This document shows positions 1 to 6,473 of a stretch of 9,703 bases of DNA, one piece after another. Numbering within the stretch: the first letter of the stretch is position 1; the number at the start of each line of letters is the position of its first letter. Position numbers and translations under genes: made by a program. The notes below the pieces were generated by a model, which saw nothing but the letters and a program-made list of their open reading frames with translations, was not told the DNA's origin and made no database searches. Source of the stretch: Alphaproteobacteria bacterium (GTDB lineage Bacteria > Pseudomonadota > Alphaproteobacteria > Sphingomonadales > Sphingomonadaceae). The stretch spans positions 1 through 9,703 of the forward strand of contig JAGWQR010000142.1 of NCBI GenBank assembly GCA_028869975.1. Reading direction: 5' to 3'.

Positions 1-1586
1 ACATCGCGCGGGCGGCGGGCCAGATCCTTGCCGGTATCGGGGTTGATGCTCGCGCTGTGCGTATAATTGGCGGCGAGGATGAGGCCGCGCGCCACCTGGC
101 CATTCGCCTCCAGCTCCAGCCCGTGCGCGCGGGCGCGGGCAATGTTGCTGTAGGTGAAGCTGGCGGGGTCAAAATCGATCAGATTGTGCGTGGTACGGTA
201 GAAATAGGTCGCGCGCAGGTGGATGTTATTCGATATAATGTGCTCGATTCCGCCATCAAAGCTGTTGGCGGTCTCGGGACGCAGCGTCGCCGTGCCATAA
301 AATGGCGCATAAAGCTGGTAGAGCGTCGGCGCCTTGAAGCCTTGGGCAAAGCTGGCACGCAGGGTCGTGTCGGTGCCCAGCACCCATGCCCCATTCGCTG
401 CTGCCGTGACATGCCCGCCAAAACTGCGCGCATGGTCATAACGCAAGCCCCCGGTGAGGGTGAGGCGCGCGGCAGGGTTGAGGATCGCCTGACCGTAAAG
501 ACTGTCGGTGGCGGTCGTATAACGAAATGCCGGATCACCATAAATATCGGCGGCGGAATCGATCGAGGACGCCTCATGCTCGGCCCCGTAGGCGAAGCGC
601 AGTCCCTTGCTCGCCTGTGTATCGCCCTGATATTCGATCCGCTGAGACTGACCGATGTAACCGAATTCGAACTGGGCGTTCACGGGTAGCGCGCCGTCAT
701 AGGTGTTGCGGTGGATATTGGTGAGTGTGTAGCCAAGGGTGTTTTTGAATGTTCCGAAATCGGCATGCAGCAAGGCATTGCCCGACGCCTCGCGCGTGAT
801 GACATATTCAGCATCATCGCCGAAAGCGCCCGTTGGCGTGTTGTACCCGTCGATCATCGTGAAGCTGCGCGCATAGCGGCCGCGCAGATCAAGGCTGATG
901 TCATTCGAGAGCCGCACGGTGGCGCGGGCATTGGCGTAATGCTGGTCGAAACCGTCGGCTTCCTTGCCGCCTTCCGAGGTGGCGAACGCCGAGATGCCAC
1001 TGGTATGATACCAGCCGCCACCGAGTGCGATCCCTAGTGGGCCGAAGGTATCGGCGACATGGCCATTGAGCGACGAGGTGCCATAGGAGCCGCCCTCGGC
1101 GCTGGCGCCGCCGGTGAGGTTATAGCTCGGGCATTGCGTGGTGATATTGACCACGCCGCCAATCGCAGATGATCCCCAGGGCACCGAATCCGCCCCGCGC
1201 AAAATCTCGACCCGGTTGATGTCGCCTGCCAGCAGAGTGCCGAAATCATAACCGCCGCCGGGTGACGAGGGATCATTGACGCGCACCCCATCGATCACCA
1301 CCAGAGTTTGTTCCGACGATGCACCGCGAATGAACAGGCTGGTCGTGCCGCCCACCCCACCATTGCGCGCGACAGATACGCCGGGGGTGGTCGCGAGAAT
1401 GTCAGCGAGGATGGGGGTTTGCAGTGTTTCAAGCGTGGCTGCATCGATGATGCTGATCGCGTCGCCGGTTTGCGATAGGAGTTGCGGCGTGCGCGTTGCG
1501 GTTACTACAATATCGCTGGTATTATCGGCCAAGCCCGCTGCGGACAGCATCGCGAGGGCGGCAACAGTAACAAAATATTTGGTCAT
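1..1586 (-). CDS. btuB: Vitamin B12 TonB-dependent outer-membrane receptor BtuB (C-terminus cut by window edge)
   Basis: Outer-membrane receptor that would import cobalamin using TonB-ExbBD energy. The frame is open from the ATG at 1586 to the window edge (528 codons). Residues 1-20 form a Sec signal peptide ending AAGLA. A TonB box follows at about 25-32 (DIVVTATR). The plug domain is at about 33-150, with PGV, LFIRGASSEQTLVVIDGVR and, at 138-148, GSSAIGGVVNI, all typical of BtuB. The beta-barrel follows and includes FAQGFKAPTLYQLY and LRPETANSFDGGIE. The last visible segment, DLARRPRD, matches the late-barrel R-R-P region of the family, so roughly 100 residues are missing. The start has an AAGGAGG Shine-Dalgarno sequence (1591-1597), 4 nt from the ATG. 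The cobalamin riboswitch upstream makes B12 the most likely ligand and predicts repression by cobalamin. A related corrinoid is possible. One cysteine (Cys152) at the plug/barrel junction is unusual but unexplained. Confidence 0.93.
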   Translation of the reverse strand, partial: MTKYFVTVAALAMLSAAGLADNTSDIVVTATRTPQLLSQTGDAISIIDAATLETLQTPILADILATTPGVSVARNGGVGGTTSLFIRGASSEQTLVVIDGVRVNDPSSPGGGYDFGTLLAGDINRVEILRGADSVPWGSSAIGGVVNITTQCPSYNLTGGASAEGGSYGTSSLNGHVADTFGPLGIALGGGWYHTSGISAFATSEGGKEADGFDQHYANARATVRLSNDISLDLRGRYARSFTMIDGYNTPTGAFGDDAEYVITREASGNALLHADFGTFKNTLGYTLTNIHRNTYDGALPVNAQFEFGYIGQSQRIEYQGDTQASKGLRFAYGAEHEASSIDSAADIYGDPAFRYTTATDSLYGQAILNPAARLTLTGGLRYDHARSFGGHVTAAANGAWVLGTDTTLRASFAQGFKAPTLYQLYAPFYGTATLRPETANSFDGGIEHIISNNIHLRATYFYRTTHNLIDFDPASFTYSNIARARAHGLELEANGQVARGLILAANYTHSASINPDTGKDLARRPRD

Positions 1587-1590
1587 AAAT

Positions 1591-1628
1591 CCTCCTTCAT
1601 AACGACCTTTCCTGTCGTCACGCGGAGG
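1591..1628 (-). promoter_or_regulatory. btuB: Putative riboswitch expression platform: Shine-Dalgarno-sequestering hairpin
   Basis: On the transcript, CCTCC (1624-1628) can pair with GGAGG of the btuB ribosome-binding site (1591-1595). Between them an upper stem TGACGAC / GTCGTTA (1614-1620 with 1600-1606, one G-U pair) closes a 7-nt loop and brings the two halves together across a small internal loop. There is no run of U after the hairpin, so it does not look like an intrinsic terminator. It fits translational control, the mode common for proteobacterial cobalamin riboswitches. The pairing is read by eye; the switching role is inferred. Confidence 0.5.
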
Positions 1629-1694
1629 CAAGGCGCTCAACAAGCGCGGCACCTTCGTTCGCCCGGTACAGCCCGCCCGCGCAAAGGATCGACC

Positions 1695-1862
1695 GTCAAC
1701 AGGCAGGTCTCCTGGCTGCCGGGTCAGCATGGCGCGCCGCCTTCTCGGAAGCTAGGCCTCCAATGGCATGTTGGCGCACCACTCGCCGGTTACAGTTGCG
1801 GGCGCAGCGCCGGATTGGTTGCCGGACTTCCCGATTAAGCCCCTTTTGGGGGCACCTGTGAC
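1695..1862 (-). promoter_or_regulatory. Cobalamin (AdoCbl-type) riboswitch aptamer
   Basis: Minus-strand RNA with the conserved blocks of the cobalamin riboswitch in the right order: ACAGGTGCC near the 5' end; GGGAAGTCCGG then AATCCGGCGCTGCGCCCGC followed by AACTGTA in the core; and the B12 box AGCCAGGAGACCTGCC at 1702-1717. P1 can form between GTCACAGG (1855-1862) and CCTGTTGAC (1695-1703) with one bulged base, which sets the boundaries. It lies in the leader of btuB, about 108 nt from the start codon, and begins only about 10 nt past the stop codon of the aminopeptidase gene upstream. Binding of adenosylcobalamin is expected to lower btuB expression. The class is certain by eye; the ligand subtype is inferred. 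Confidence 0.96.
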
Positions 1863-1869
1863 GGAGACG

Positions 1870-1898
1870 CCTCTAGGTGCGATGCGCGTGCTGGTCAA
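1870..1898 (-). promoter_or_regulatory. btuB: Putative sigma70-type promoter for the riboswitch-btuB unit
   Basis: TTGACC (1893-1898) and TAGAGG (1870-1875) are separated by exactly 17 bp on the minus strand. Transcription would begin near 1862, the first base of riboswitch stem P1. The first half of the -10 element is the TAG stop codon of the aminopeptidase gene (1873-1875), and the -35 lies inside that coding region. The -35 matches 5 of 6 consensus bases but the -10 only about 3 of 6, so the call rests mainly on spacing and position. Read-through from the upstream gene is the alternative. Confidence 0.45.
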
Positions 1899-3675
1899 GT
1901 GGCGCGCAGGCGGCATCGAGCCAGGCCTTCCCTGCCGCATCCATCTGCGGCCCCAGCTCGGTGCGCACACGGGCATGATAGGTATCGATCCAGTGCAACT
2001 CGTCACGGGTGAGCAGGCTGGTGTCGATCAGCGCGCGGTCTATCGGCGCAAGCGTGAGCGTCTCAAATTCGAGATACCCCTCATGTTCGGCCTCTGTCAC
2101 CAGAACCAGATTCTCGATGCGGATGCCATAAGCCCCGGTTTTGTAGAAGCCCGGCTCGTTCGAGATGATCATCCCCCCCTGCAAGGGCTCCTCGGTACCC
2201 GGTTGCCCGCCGGTGGGATTGGCGATGCGTTGCGGCCCCTCATGTACCCCGAGATAGGAGCCCACGCCATGCCCGGTGCCGTGCGCATAATCGAGCCCCG
2301 CCGCCCAGAGATGCTGGCGCGCCAGCGCATCGAGCGCCGAACCGCGCGTGCCTCTGGGGAACACCGCGCGGGCGAGTGCGATATGCCCTTTCAAGACTCG
2401 CGTGAAGCGGTCGCGCTCCTCCTCCGGCGGCGCACCTGGCCCGATCCAGATGGTGCGCGTCACATCGGTTGTGCCATCCAGATACTGCCCGCCTGAGTCG
2501 ATCAGCATCATTGAATTGGTCTCGATTTTGCGGCTGGTTTCCTCCGATACGCGGTAATGCACGATCGCGCCGTTGGGGCCAGAGCCGGAGATGGTATCGA
2601 ATGAGAGGTCACGCAGAGCATTGGTCTCGCGGCGCAGCGCTTCGAGGTGATTGGCGGCAGAGAGTTCGGTTTCGGTGCCGGTTGGCGCTTTGACTTCCAG
2701 CCAGTTGAGGAAGCGCGTCAGCGCCGCACCGTCGCGCTTGTGCGCCGTGCGCGTGCCTGCAATTTCGGTCGGGTTCTTGAGTGCCTTGGGCAATACGCAC
2801 GGATCGCGCGCCTCGATAATCAGCGCGCCGGTGAGTGCATCGAAAATCGCGGCCACGCTGCTGGTCGGGTCCACGCACACCCGCTTGCCCGACAGCGCAT
2901 TGAGCGCGGTCGTGAAGCTGTCATAGGGGTGGAGATGCACATTGGCCCCAAGATGCGCGCTTATGTGTTCATCCACCTTCCCCGGCGCAATGAACAAATC
3001 GGCGCTGGCATCGGCGTGAATGAGCGCGAAGGCGAGCACGACTGGCGTGTGCGACACGTCGCTGCCCCTGATGTTGAAGCACCACGCAATGCTGTCGAGC
3101 GCGGCAAGTACACAGGTATCCGCTTGCTTTTCTTGAAGCCATGCGGCGATGTTCGCGCGTTTCTCTGCAGAGGATTGCCCGGCAAATTCGTCGGGGTGCA
3201 CCACCGCAGGCGCGACGGAAGTTGCAGGCCTGTCCACCCAGATTGCATCGATGGGGTTGCGCTCGACCGCGACCAACTCGCTGCCGCGTTTCGCGAGCGC
3301 CTCCCCCGCCGCCTTCACCCATCCGCGCGTCGCCAGCCAGGGATCATATCCGATCCGCGCCCCCTCAGGCGCATGAACGCCGAGCCAGGCAGCGGCTGAG
3401 GTCGCGGGCACATTCTCGAAGGCGTAGTCATCGCCCGACACCTGATCGCGCACCTGGAGCGTGTACCGCCCATCGACGAACATCGCCGCTGTGTCAGCCA
3501 GCACCACCGCCGTCCCCGCCGATCCGCCAAAGCCGGTGAGCCATTCGAGCCGCTTGGCATCCTCGCCGACATATTCGCTCATATGCGCATCGGTGAGCGG
3601 CACGACGAAACCGTCAAGCTTCTGGCGGGCTAGTTCGGCGCGCAAAGCGACAAGACGTTGGGTATGGGTGGACAT
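1873..3675 (-). CDS. pepP: Xaa-Pro aminopeptidase, long three-domain M24B form
   Basis: Cytoplasmic metallo-aminopeptidase that removes an N-terminal residue preceding proline. At 600 residues it is the long form resembling eukaryotic cytosolic aminopeptidase P (XPNPEP1), not the roughly 440-residue E. coli PepP. It has creatinase-like N-terminal domain 1 (about 5-135), domain 2 (about 140-305), the pita-bread catalytic M24 domain (about 310-525) and the M24 C-terminal extension (about 535-595). All five expected dimetal ligands are visible: Asp393 and Asp404 (DSG...DGTTDVTRT), His469 (HGTGHGVG), Glu507 (NEPGF) and Glu521 (RIEN). The catalytic histidines His465 and His478 (VHEGP) are also present. 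There is no signal peptide. The ATG at 3675 has only a weak purine-rich upstream region. The gene is divergent from ptrB by 57 bp, and its 3' end carries the likely promoter for btuB. The symbol follows common usage. Confidence 0.95.
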   Translation of the reverse strand: MSTHTQRLVALRAELARQKLDGFVVPLTDAHMSEYVGEDAKRLEWLTGFGGSAGTAVVLADTAAMFVDGRYTLQVRDQVSGDDYAFENVPATSAAAWLGVHAPEGARIGYDPWLATRGWVKAAGEALAKRGSELVAVERNPIDAIWVDRPATSVAPAVVHPDEFAGQSSAEKRANIAAWLQEKQADTCVLAALDSIAWCFNIRGSDVSHTPVVLAFALIHADASADLFIAPGKVDEHISAHLGANVHLHPYDSFTTALNALSGKRVCVDPTSSVAAIFDALTGALIIEARDPCVLPKALKNPTEIAGTRTAHKRDGAALTRFLNWLEVKAPTGTETELSAANHLEALRRETNALRDLSFDTISGSGPNGAIVHYRVSEETSRKIETNSMMLIDSGGQYLDGTTDVTRTIWIGPGAPPEEERDRFTRVLKGHIALARAVFPRGTRGSALDALARQHLWAAGLDYAHGTGHGVGSYLGVHEGPQRIANPTGGQPGTEEPLQGGMIISNEPGFYKTGAYGIRIENLVLVTEAEHEGYLEFETLTLAPIDRALIDTSLLTRDELHWIDTYHARVRTELGPQMDAAGKAWLDAACAPLDQHAHRT

Positions 3676-3732
3676 TTACGCGACCTCGCTACATGGACGC
3701 GCATTCAGATACGCTCATCACCGGATTATGCA

Positions 3733-5802
3733 ATGACCGAAGCTCCAATAGCCCCCAAACGCCGGCACAAATTCACGCACCACGACATCACCATCAGCGA
3801 TGACTATGCCTGGCTGCGTGATCCCGGTTATCCGGAGGTGACCGAAAAGGACGTCCTCGACTATCTGGAAGCCGAGAATGCTCATTTTGAGGCGCATATG
3901 GCCCCCCATGCGGGACTGATCGATACGCTGTTCGATGAAATGAAGGGCCGGATACAGGAAGATGATGCCAGCGTGCCGGTCAAGGACGGGGACTATTTCT
4001 ACTGGCGCTCGTTTGAGAAAGGCGCGCAATACAGGAAATGGTGGCGCAAGCCGGTGGCGGGCGGGCCGGATGAATTGCTGGTCGATGAACCGGCAATGGC
4101 GCAGGGCCATGACTATTTCCGGCTCGGCACCTTCTCGATCAGCGAAAATGATCGCTTCATGGCTTATTCGACCGATACCGACGGCTCGGAGCGCTACATC
4201 GCGCGCATCCGTGATCTGTACACCGGCGCGGAACTACCCGATGTGCTGGAAGGCACGATGGGCGCGCTGGTCTGGTCGAAAGATGGTGCGCATATCCTCT
4301 ATGGCAAAGTCAATGACCAGTGGCGGATCGACAAGATCATAGCACACCGGATCGGCACGACGCAGGCTGACGACGTGCTGCTCTATGAAGAGCCCGACAT
4401 CGGCTTTCAGGCGGGCGTTGGGCTGACGCACGCGCGCGACTATGTGGTGATCGCGACCGGAGACAATTCCACCAACGAAGTCCGGCTGCTGCGCGCTGAT
4501 CATGTGCTGGGTGCGCAGACATTGGTGCGCGCGCGCCAGCCGGGGCTGGAATATGGTGTCGAGCTGCATGAGGACATGCTCTACATCGTCACCAACGACA
4601 CTCACACCAACTTCCGGCTGGTGACCGCGCCGCTCAGCGCCCCTGCCGACTGGCACGAACTGATCGCGCCTTGCGATGATTTCTACCTGCAAGGCGTGAG
4701 CGCGTTCCGCGATTTCTTTGTGGTGGAGGGGCGCAAGCGCGGCCTCGACCAGATCTGGCTGCACCAGTATGCGGGCGGCGCGAGGGCCGTTCATCAGGGG
4801 CGGCAGATCGACTTCCCCGAAGCGAGTTATAGTGCGGGGCTTGATGAGAACCCCGAATATGCGGTTGATACGCTGCGGCTCTCGTACGAATCGATGGTGA
4901 CGCCCGATCGGGTGGTTGATTATGATGTCGCGACCGGCGCGATGACCGTGCGCAAGGAGCAGGTCATCCCGTCGGGCTATGCGGCGGCCGATTATGCCAC
5001 CGAGCGGCTCGAAATCGAGGCGCGCGATGGCACGCCCATTCCGGTTTCGATCGTTCACCGCGCCGGACTGCCGCGCGATGGCAGCGCGCCGCTCTATCTT
5101 TACGGCTATGGGGCCTACGGGATATCGATCGACCCCGGTTTTTCGACCAACCGGCTGAGCTTGCTTGATCGCGGCTTTGCCTATGCGATTGCGCACATCC
5201 GGGGCGGCGATGATCTGGGCCAGCAATGGCAGCGTGATGGCAAGCTCACCAAGCGCTGGAATACGTTCAACGACTTTATGGATGTCGCGCGCGGGTTGAT
5301 CGAACGCGGCTACACGGCGGCGGGCAAGATTGTCGCGGCAGGCGGCTCGGCGGGCGGCGAGCTGATGGGGGTGGCGCTCAACGAGGCGCCCGTATTGTTC
5401 GGTGCGGTGGCGGCGCATGTGCCGTTTGTCGATGTGCTCAACACGATGCTCGATGATTCGCTGCCGTTGACGCCGGGTGAATGGACGGAGTGGGGCAACC
5501 CGATTACGGACAGAGAGGCGTTTGATCTGATCCGCAGCTACAGCCCGTATGACAATGTGCGCGTGCAAGCCTATCCGCCGCTGATGGTGACGGCGGGCTT
5601 GAACGATCCGCGCGTCACCTATTGGGAGCCGGCCAAATGGGTCGCGAAACTGCGTGCGACCAAGACGGATGCCAACCCGCTGATCCTCAAAACCAATATG
5701 GGCGCGGGCCATGGTGGCAAATCGGGCCGCTGGGAATCCTTACGTGAGAGCGCCGAGGAAATGGCGTTTTTCCTCAGCGTTACCGGCGGGGCTGCGTCAT
5801 GA
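3733..5802 (+). CDS. ptrB: Oligopeptidase B (S9A prolyl-oligopeptidase family serine peptidase)
   Basis: Cytoplasmic serine peptidase that cuts short peptides after Arg or Lys. The 689-residue product is almost the length of E. coli OpB (686). Residues 1 to about 400 form the beta-propeller that excludes large substrates, starting with an N-terminal segment containing YAWLRDP. The alpha/beta-hydrolase domain follows from about 410 (LYLYGYGAYG, AHIRGGDDLGQQW). The catalytic triad is complete: Ser539 (GGSAGG), Asp625 (GLNDPRV) and His660 (GAGHGGKSGR). YWEPAKWVAKLR is nearly identical to E. coli. The ATG at 3733 was preferred over an in-frame one at 3658, because the latter would overlap the divergent aminopeptidase start and adds 25 residues with no family counterpart. 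No good Shine-Dalgarno is seen. One of the two glutamates reported to set P1 specificity is Thr585 here, so specificity may differ. The stop codon overlaps the convergent GST gene. Confidence 0.95.
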   Translation: MTEAPIAPKRRHKFTHHDITISDDYAWLRDPGYPEVTEKDVLDYLEAENAHFEAHMAPHAGLIDTLFDEMKGRIQEDDASVPVKDGDYFYWRSFEKGAQYRKWWRKPVAGGPDELLVDEPAMAQGHDYFRLGTFSISENDRFMAYSTDTDGSERYIARIRDLYTGAELPDVLEGTMGALVWSKDGAHILYGKVNDQWRIDKIIAHRIGTTQADDVLLYEEPDIGFQAGVGLTHARDYVVIATGDNSTNEVRLLRADHVLGAQTLVRARQPGLEYGVELHEDMLYIVTNDTHTNFRLVTAPLSAPADWHELIAPCDDFYLQGVSAFRDFFVVEGRKRGLDQIWLHQYAGGARAVHQGRQIDFPEASYSAGLDENPEYAVDTLRLSYESMVTPDRVVDYDVATGAMTVRKEQVIPSGYAAADYATERLEIEARDGTPIPVSIVHRAGLPRDGSAPLYLYGYGAYGISIDPGFSTNRLSLLDRGFAYAIAHIRGGDDLGQQWQRDGKLTKRWNTFNDFMDVARGLIERGYTAAGKIVAAGGSAGGELMGVALNEAPVLFGAVAAHVPFVDVLNTMLDDSLPLTPGEWTEWGNPITDREAFDLIRSYSPYDNVRVQAYPPLMVTAGLNDPRVTYWEPAKWVAKLRATKTDANPLILKTNMGAGHGGKSGRWESLRESAEEMAFFLSVTGGAAS

Positions 5803-6417
5803 CGGTTGCGGCATCAGTGCCGCATCGATGGCTTTAGCGCGCTTATAGGCGGCGCGTTCGCGCAACGGACCAACATAATCGGTCACGGTAGCGCTCGGTT
5901 CGAGCAGTTTGAAGTTAATCATGAAATCGAGCATCGAGCCGACATAGACATCCGCCGCGCTGAACCGGTCGCCCGCGATGAATGCCTTGCCCTTGATCGC
6001 GGTTTCGATGGTGCTGATCGCCAGCTCGAAAGTGCCATAGCCAAACATGCGTTGGCGCTCGGGCGGCGCTTCCCAGCCCATCGCCTTGTTGCTGAACGCC
6101 GCCTCGATCGGCCCCGCCGCAAAAAACATCCAGCGATAATATTCGGCGCGTTCGCCAGGTGGTGGCGCGAGGCCGGCATCGGGATAAGCATCGGCGAGAT
6201 AGGCGCAGATTGCTGCGCTTTCAGTCACGATCCTGCCATTATGAGCAATTGCGGGCACCTTGCCCATCGGGTTGATGGCGCGATACTCTGCACCTTTCAT
6301 CGTCGTCGCATAATCGAGCAGCACGGTTTCATAGGGCGCGCCCAGCTCTTCAAGCATCCAGCGGATAATCTGCCCGCGCGATTGGGGATTGGTATAAAAA
6401 ATCAGCGAATCAGCCAT
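5797..6417 (-). CDS. Glutathione S-transferase family protein
   Basis: A 206-residue GST-fold protein, the usual length for soluble bacterial GSTs. The thioredoxin-like domain spans about 1-80: the start FYTNPQSRGQIIRW offers Ser13 as a candidate thiol-activating residue, KVPAI carries the cis-proline at 55, and TES (65-67) binds the gamma-glutamyl part of glutathione. The all-helical domain follows (about 90-200), with the N-capping motif FSAAD at 152-156. The substrate is unknown; conjugation or reduction of electrophiles with glutathione is the family role. The ATG at 6417 has GGAGG 5 nt upstream (6423-6427). The gene is last in the prmA-pdxH-fieF direction but has its own promoter containing a LexA box, which suggests DNA-damage induction. 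Its 3' end overlaps ptrB by 6 bp in convergent orientation. Confidence 0.9.
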   Translation of the reverse strand: MADSLIFYTNPQSRGQIIRWMLEELGAPYETVLLDYATTMKGAEYRAINPMGKVPAIAHNGRIVTESAAICAYLADAYPDAGLAPPPGERAEYYRWMFFAAGPIEAAFSNKAMGWEAPPERQRMFGYGTFELAISTIETAIKGKAFIAGDRFSAADVYVGSMLDFMINFKLLEPSATVTDYVGPLRERAAYKRAKAIDAALMPQPS

Positions 6418-6439
6418 GCCAGCCTCCGACTCAGGGTTG

Positions 6440-6454
6440 GAACATAATTAGAAC
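6440..6454 (-). promoter_or_regulatory. LexA box (SOS operator), GTTC-N7-GTTC
   Basis: Reads GTTCTAATTATGTTC on the minus strand, a perfect match to the direct-repeat operator GTTC-N7-GTTC recognised by alphaproteobacterial LexA. Its 7-bp spacer coincides with the -10 region of the GST promoter, and its downstream edge is 22 bp from the GST start codon. This is the expected place for a repressor. The motif alone could occur by chance in a window of this size; position and overlap with the promoter are what support it. Confidence 0.65.
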
Positions 6455-6473
6455 ACTTGTGCGCTGCTGTCAA
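6445..6473 (-). promoter_or_regulatory. Putative sigma70 promoter of the GST gene
   Basis: A perfect -35, TTGACA (6468-6473), is followed after 17 bp by TAATTA (6445-6450). Slightly shifted -10 choices (TCTAAT at 15 bp, AATTAT at 18 bp) match the consensus better. All lie within the LexA box. The region is AT-rich against a GC-rich background. The -35 contains the TGA stop codon of the upstream cation transporter gene (6470-6472). Transcription would start near 6438, giving a leader of about 20 nt that includes the GGAGG ribosome-binding site. Confidence 0.6.

Noticed and set aside
57..689. Plus-strand open frame (210 codons) at the window start
   Set aside because: It is antisense to the btuB barrel-coding region, whose minus-strand translation runs unbroken with clear TonB-receptor motifs.
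1600..1620. Intrinsic terminator in the btuB leader
   Set aside because: A stem-loop exists (ACGAC/GTCGT core), but no T-tract follows on the transcribed strand; the bases after it lead straight into the ribosome-binding site.
1768..2496. Plus-strand open frame (242 codons) covering part of the riboswitch and the aminopeptidase 3' end
   Set aside because: It crosses the cobalamin aptamer and is antisense to the conserved catalytic domain of the aminopeptidase. No homologous features are visible in the translation.
2647..3399. Plus-strand open frame (250 codons) antisense to the aminopeptidase gene
   Set aside because: Same pattern: Arg/Gly/His-rich translation without motifs, opposite a complete M24B enzyme.
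3658..3732. N-terminal extension of oligopeptidase B from an upstream in-frame ATG at 3658
   Set aside because: It would overlap the divergent aminopeptidase start, has no Shine-Dalgarno, and adds 25 residues absent from the family. The start at 3733 gives the normal length.
4234..5712. Long open frame (492 codons) antisense to ptrB
   Set aside because: It lies entirely within a well-supported oligopeptidase B gene. The translation is rich in Arg, His, Ile and Gln with no domain or motif, as expected from the opposite strand of a GC-rich gene with strong third-position bias.
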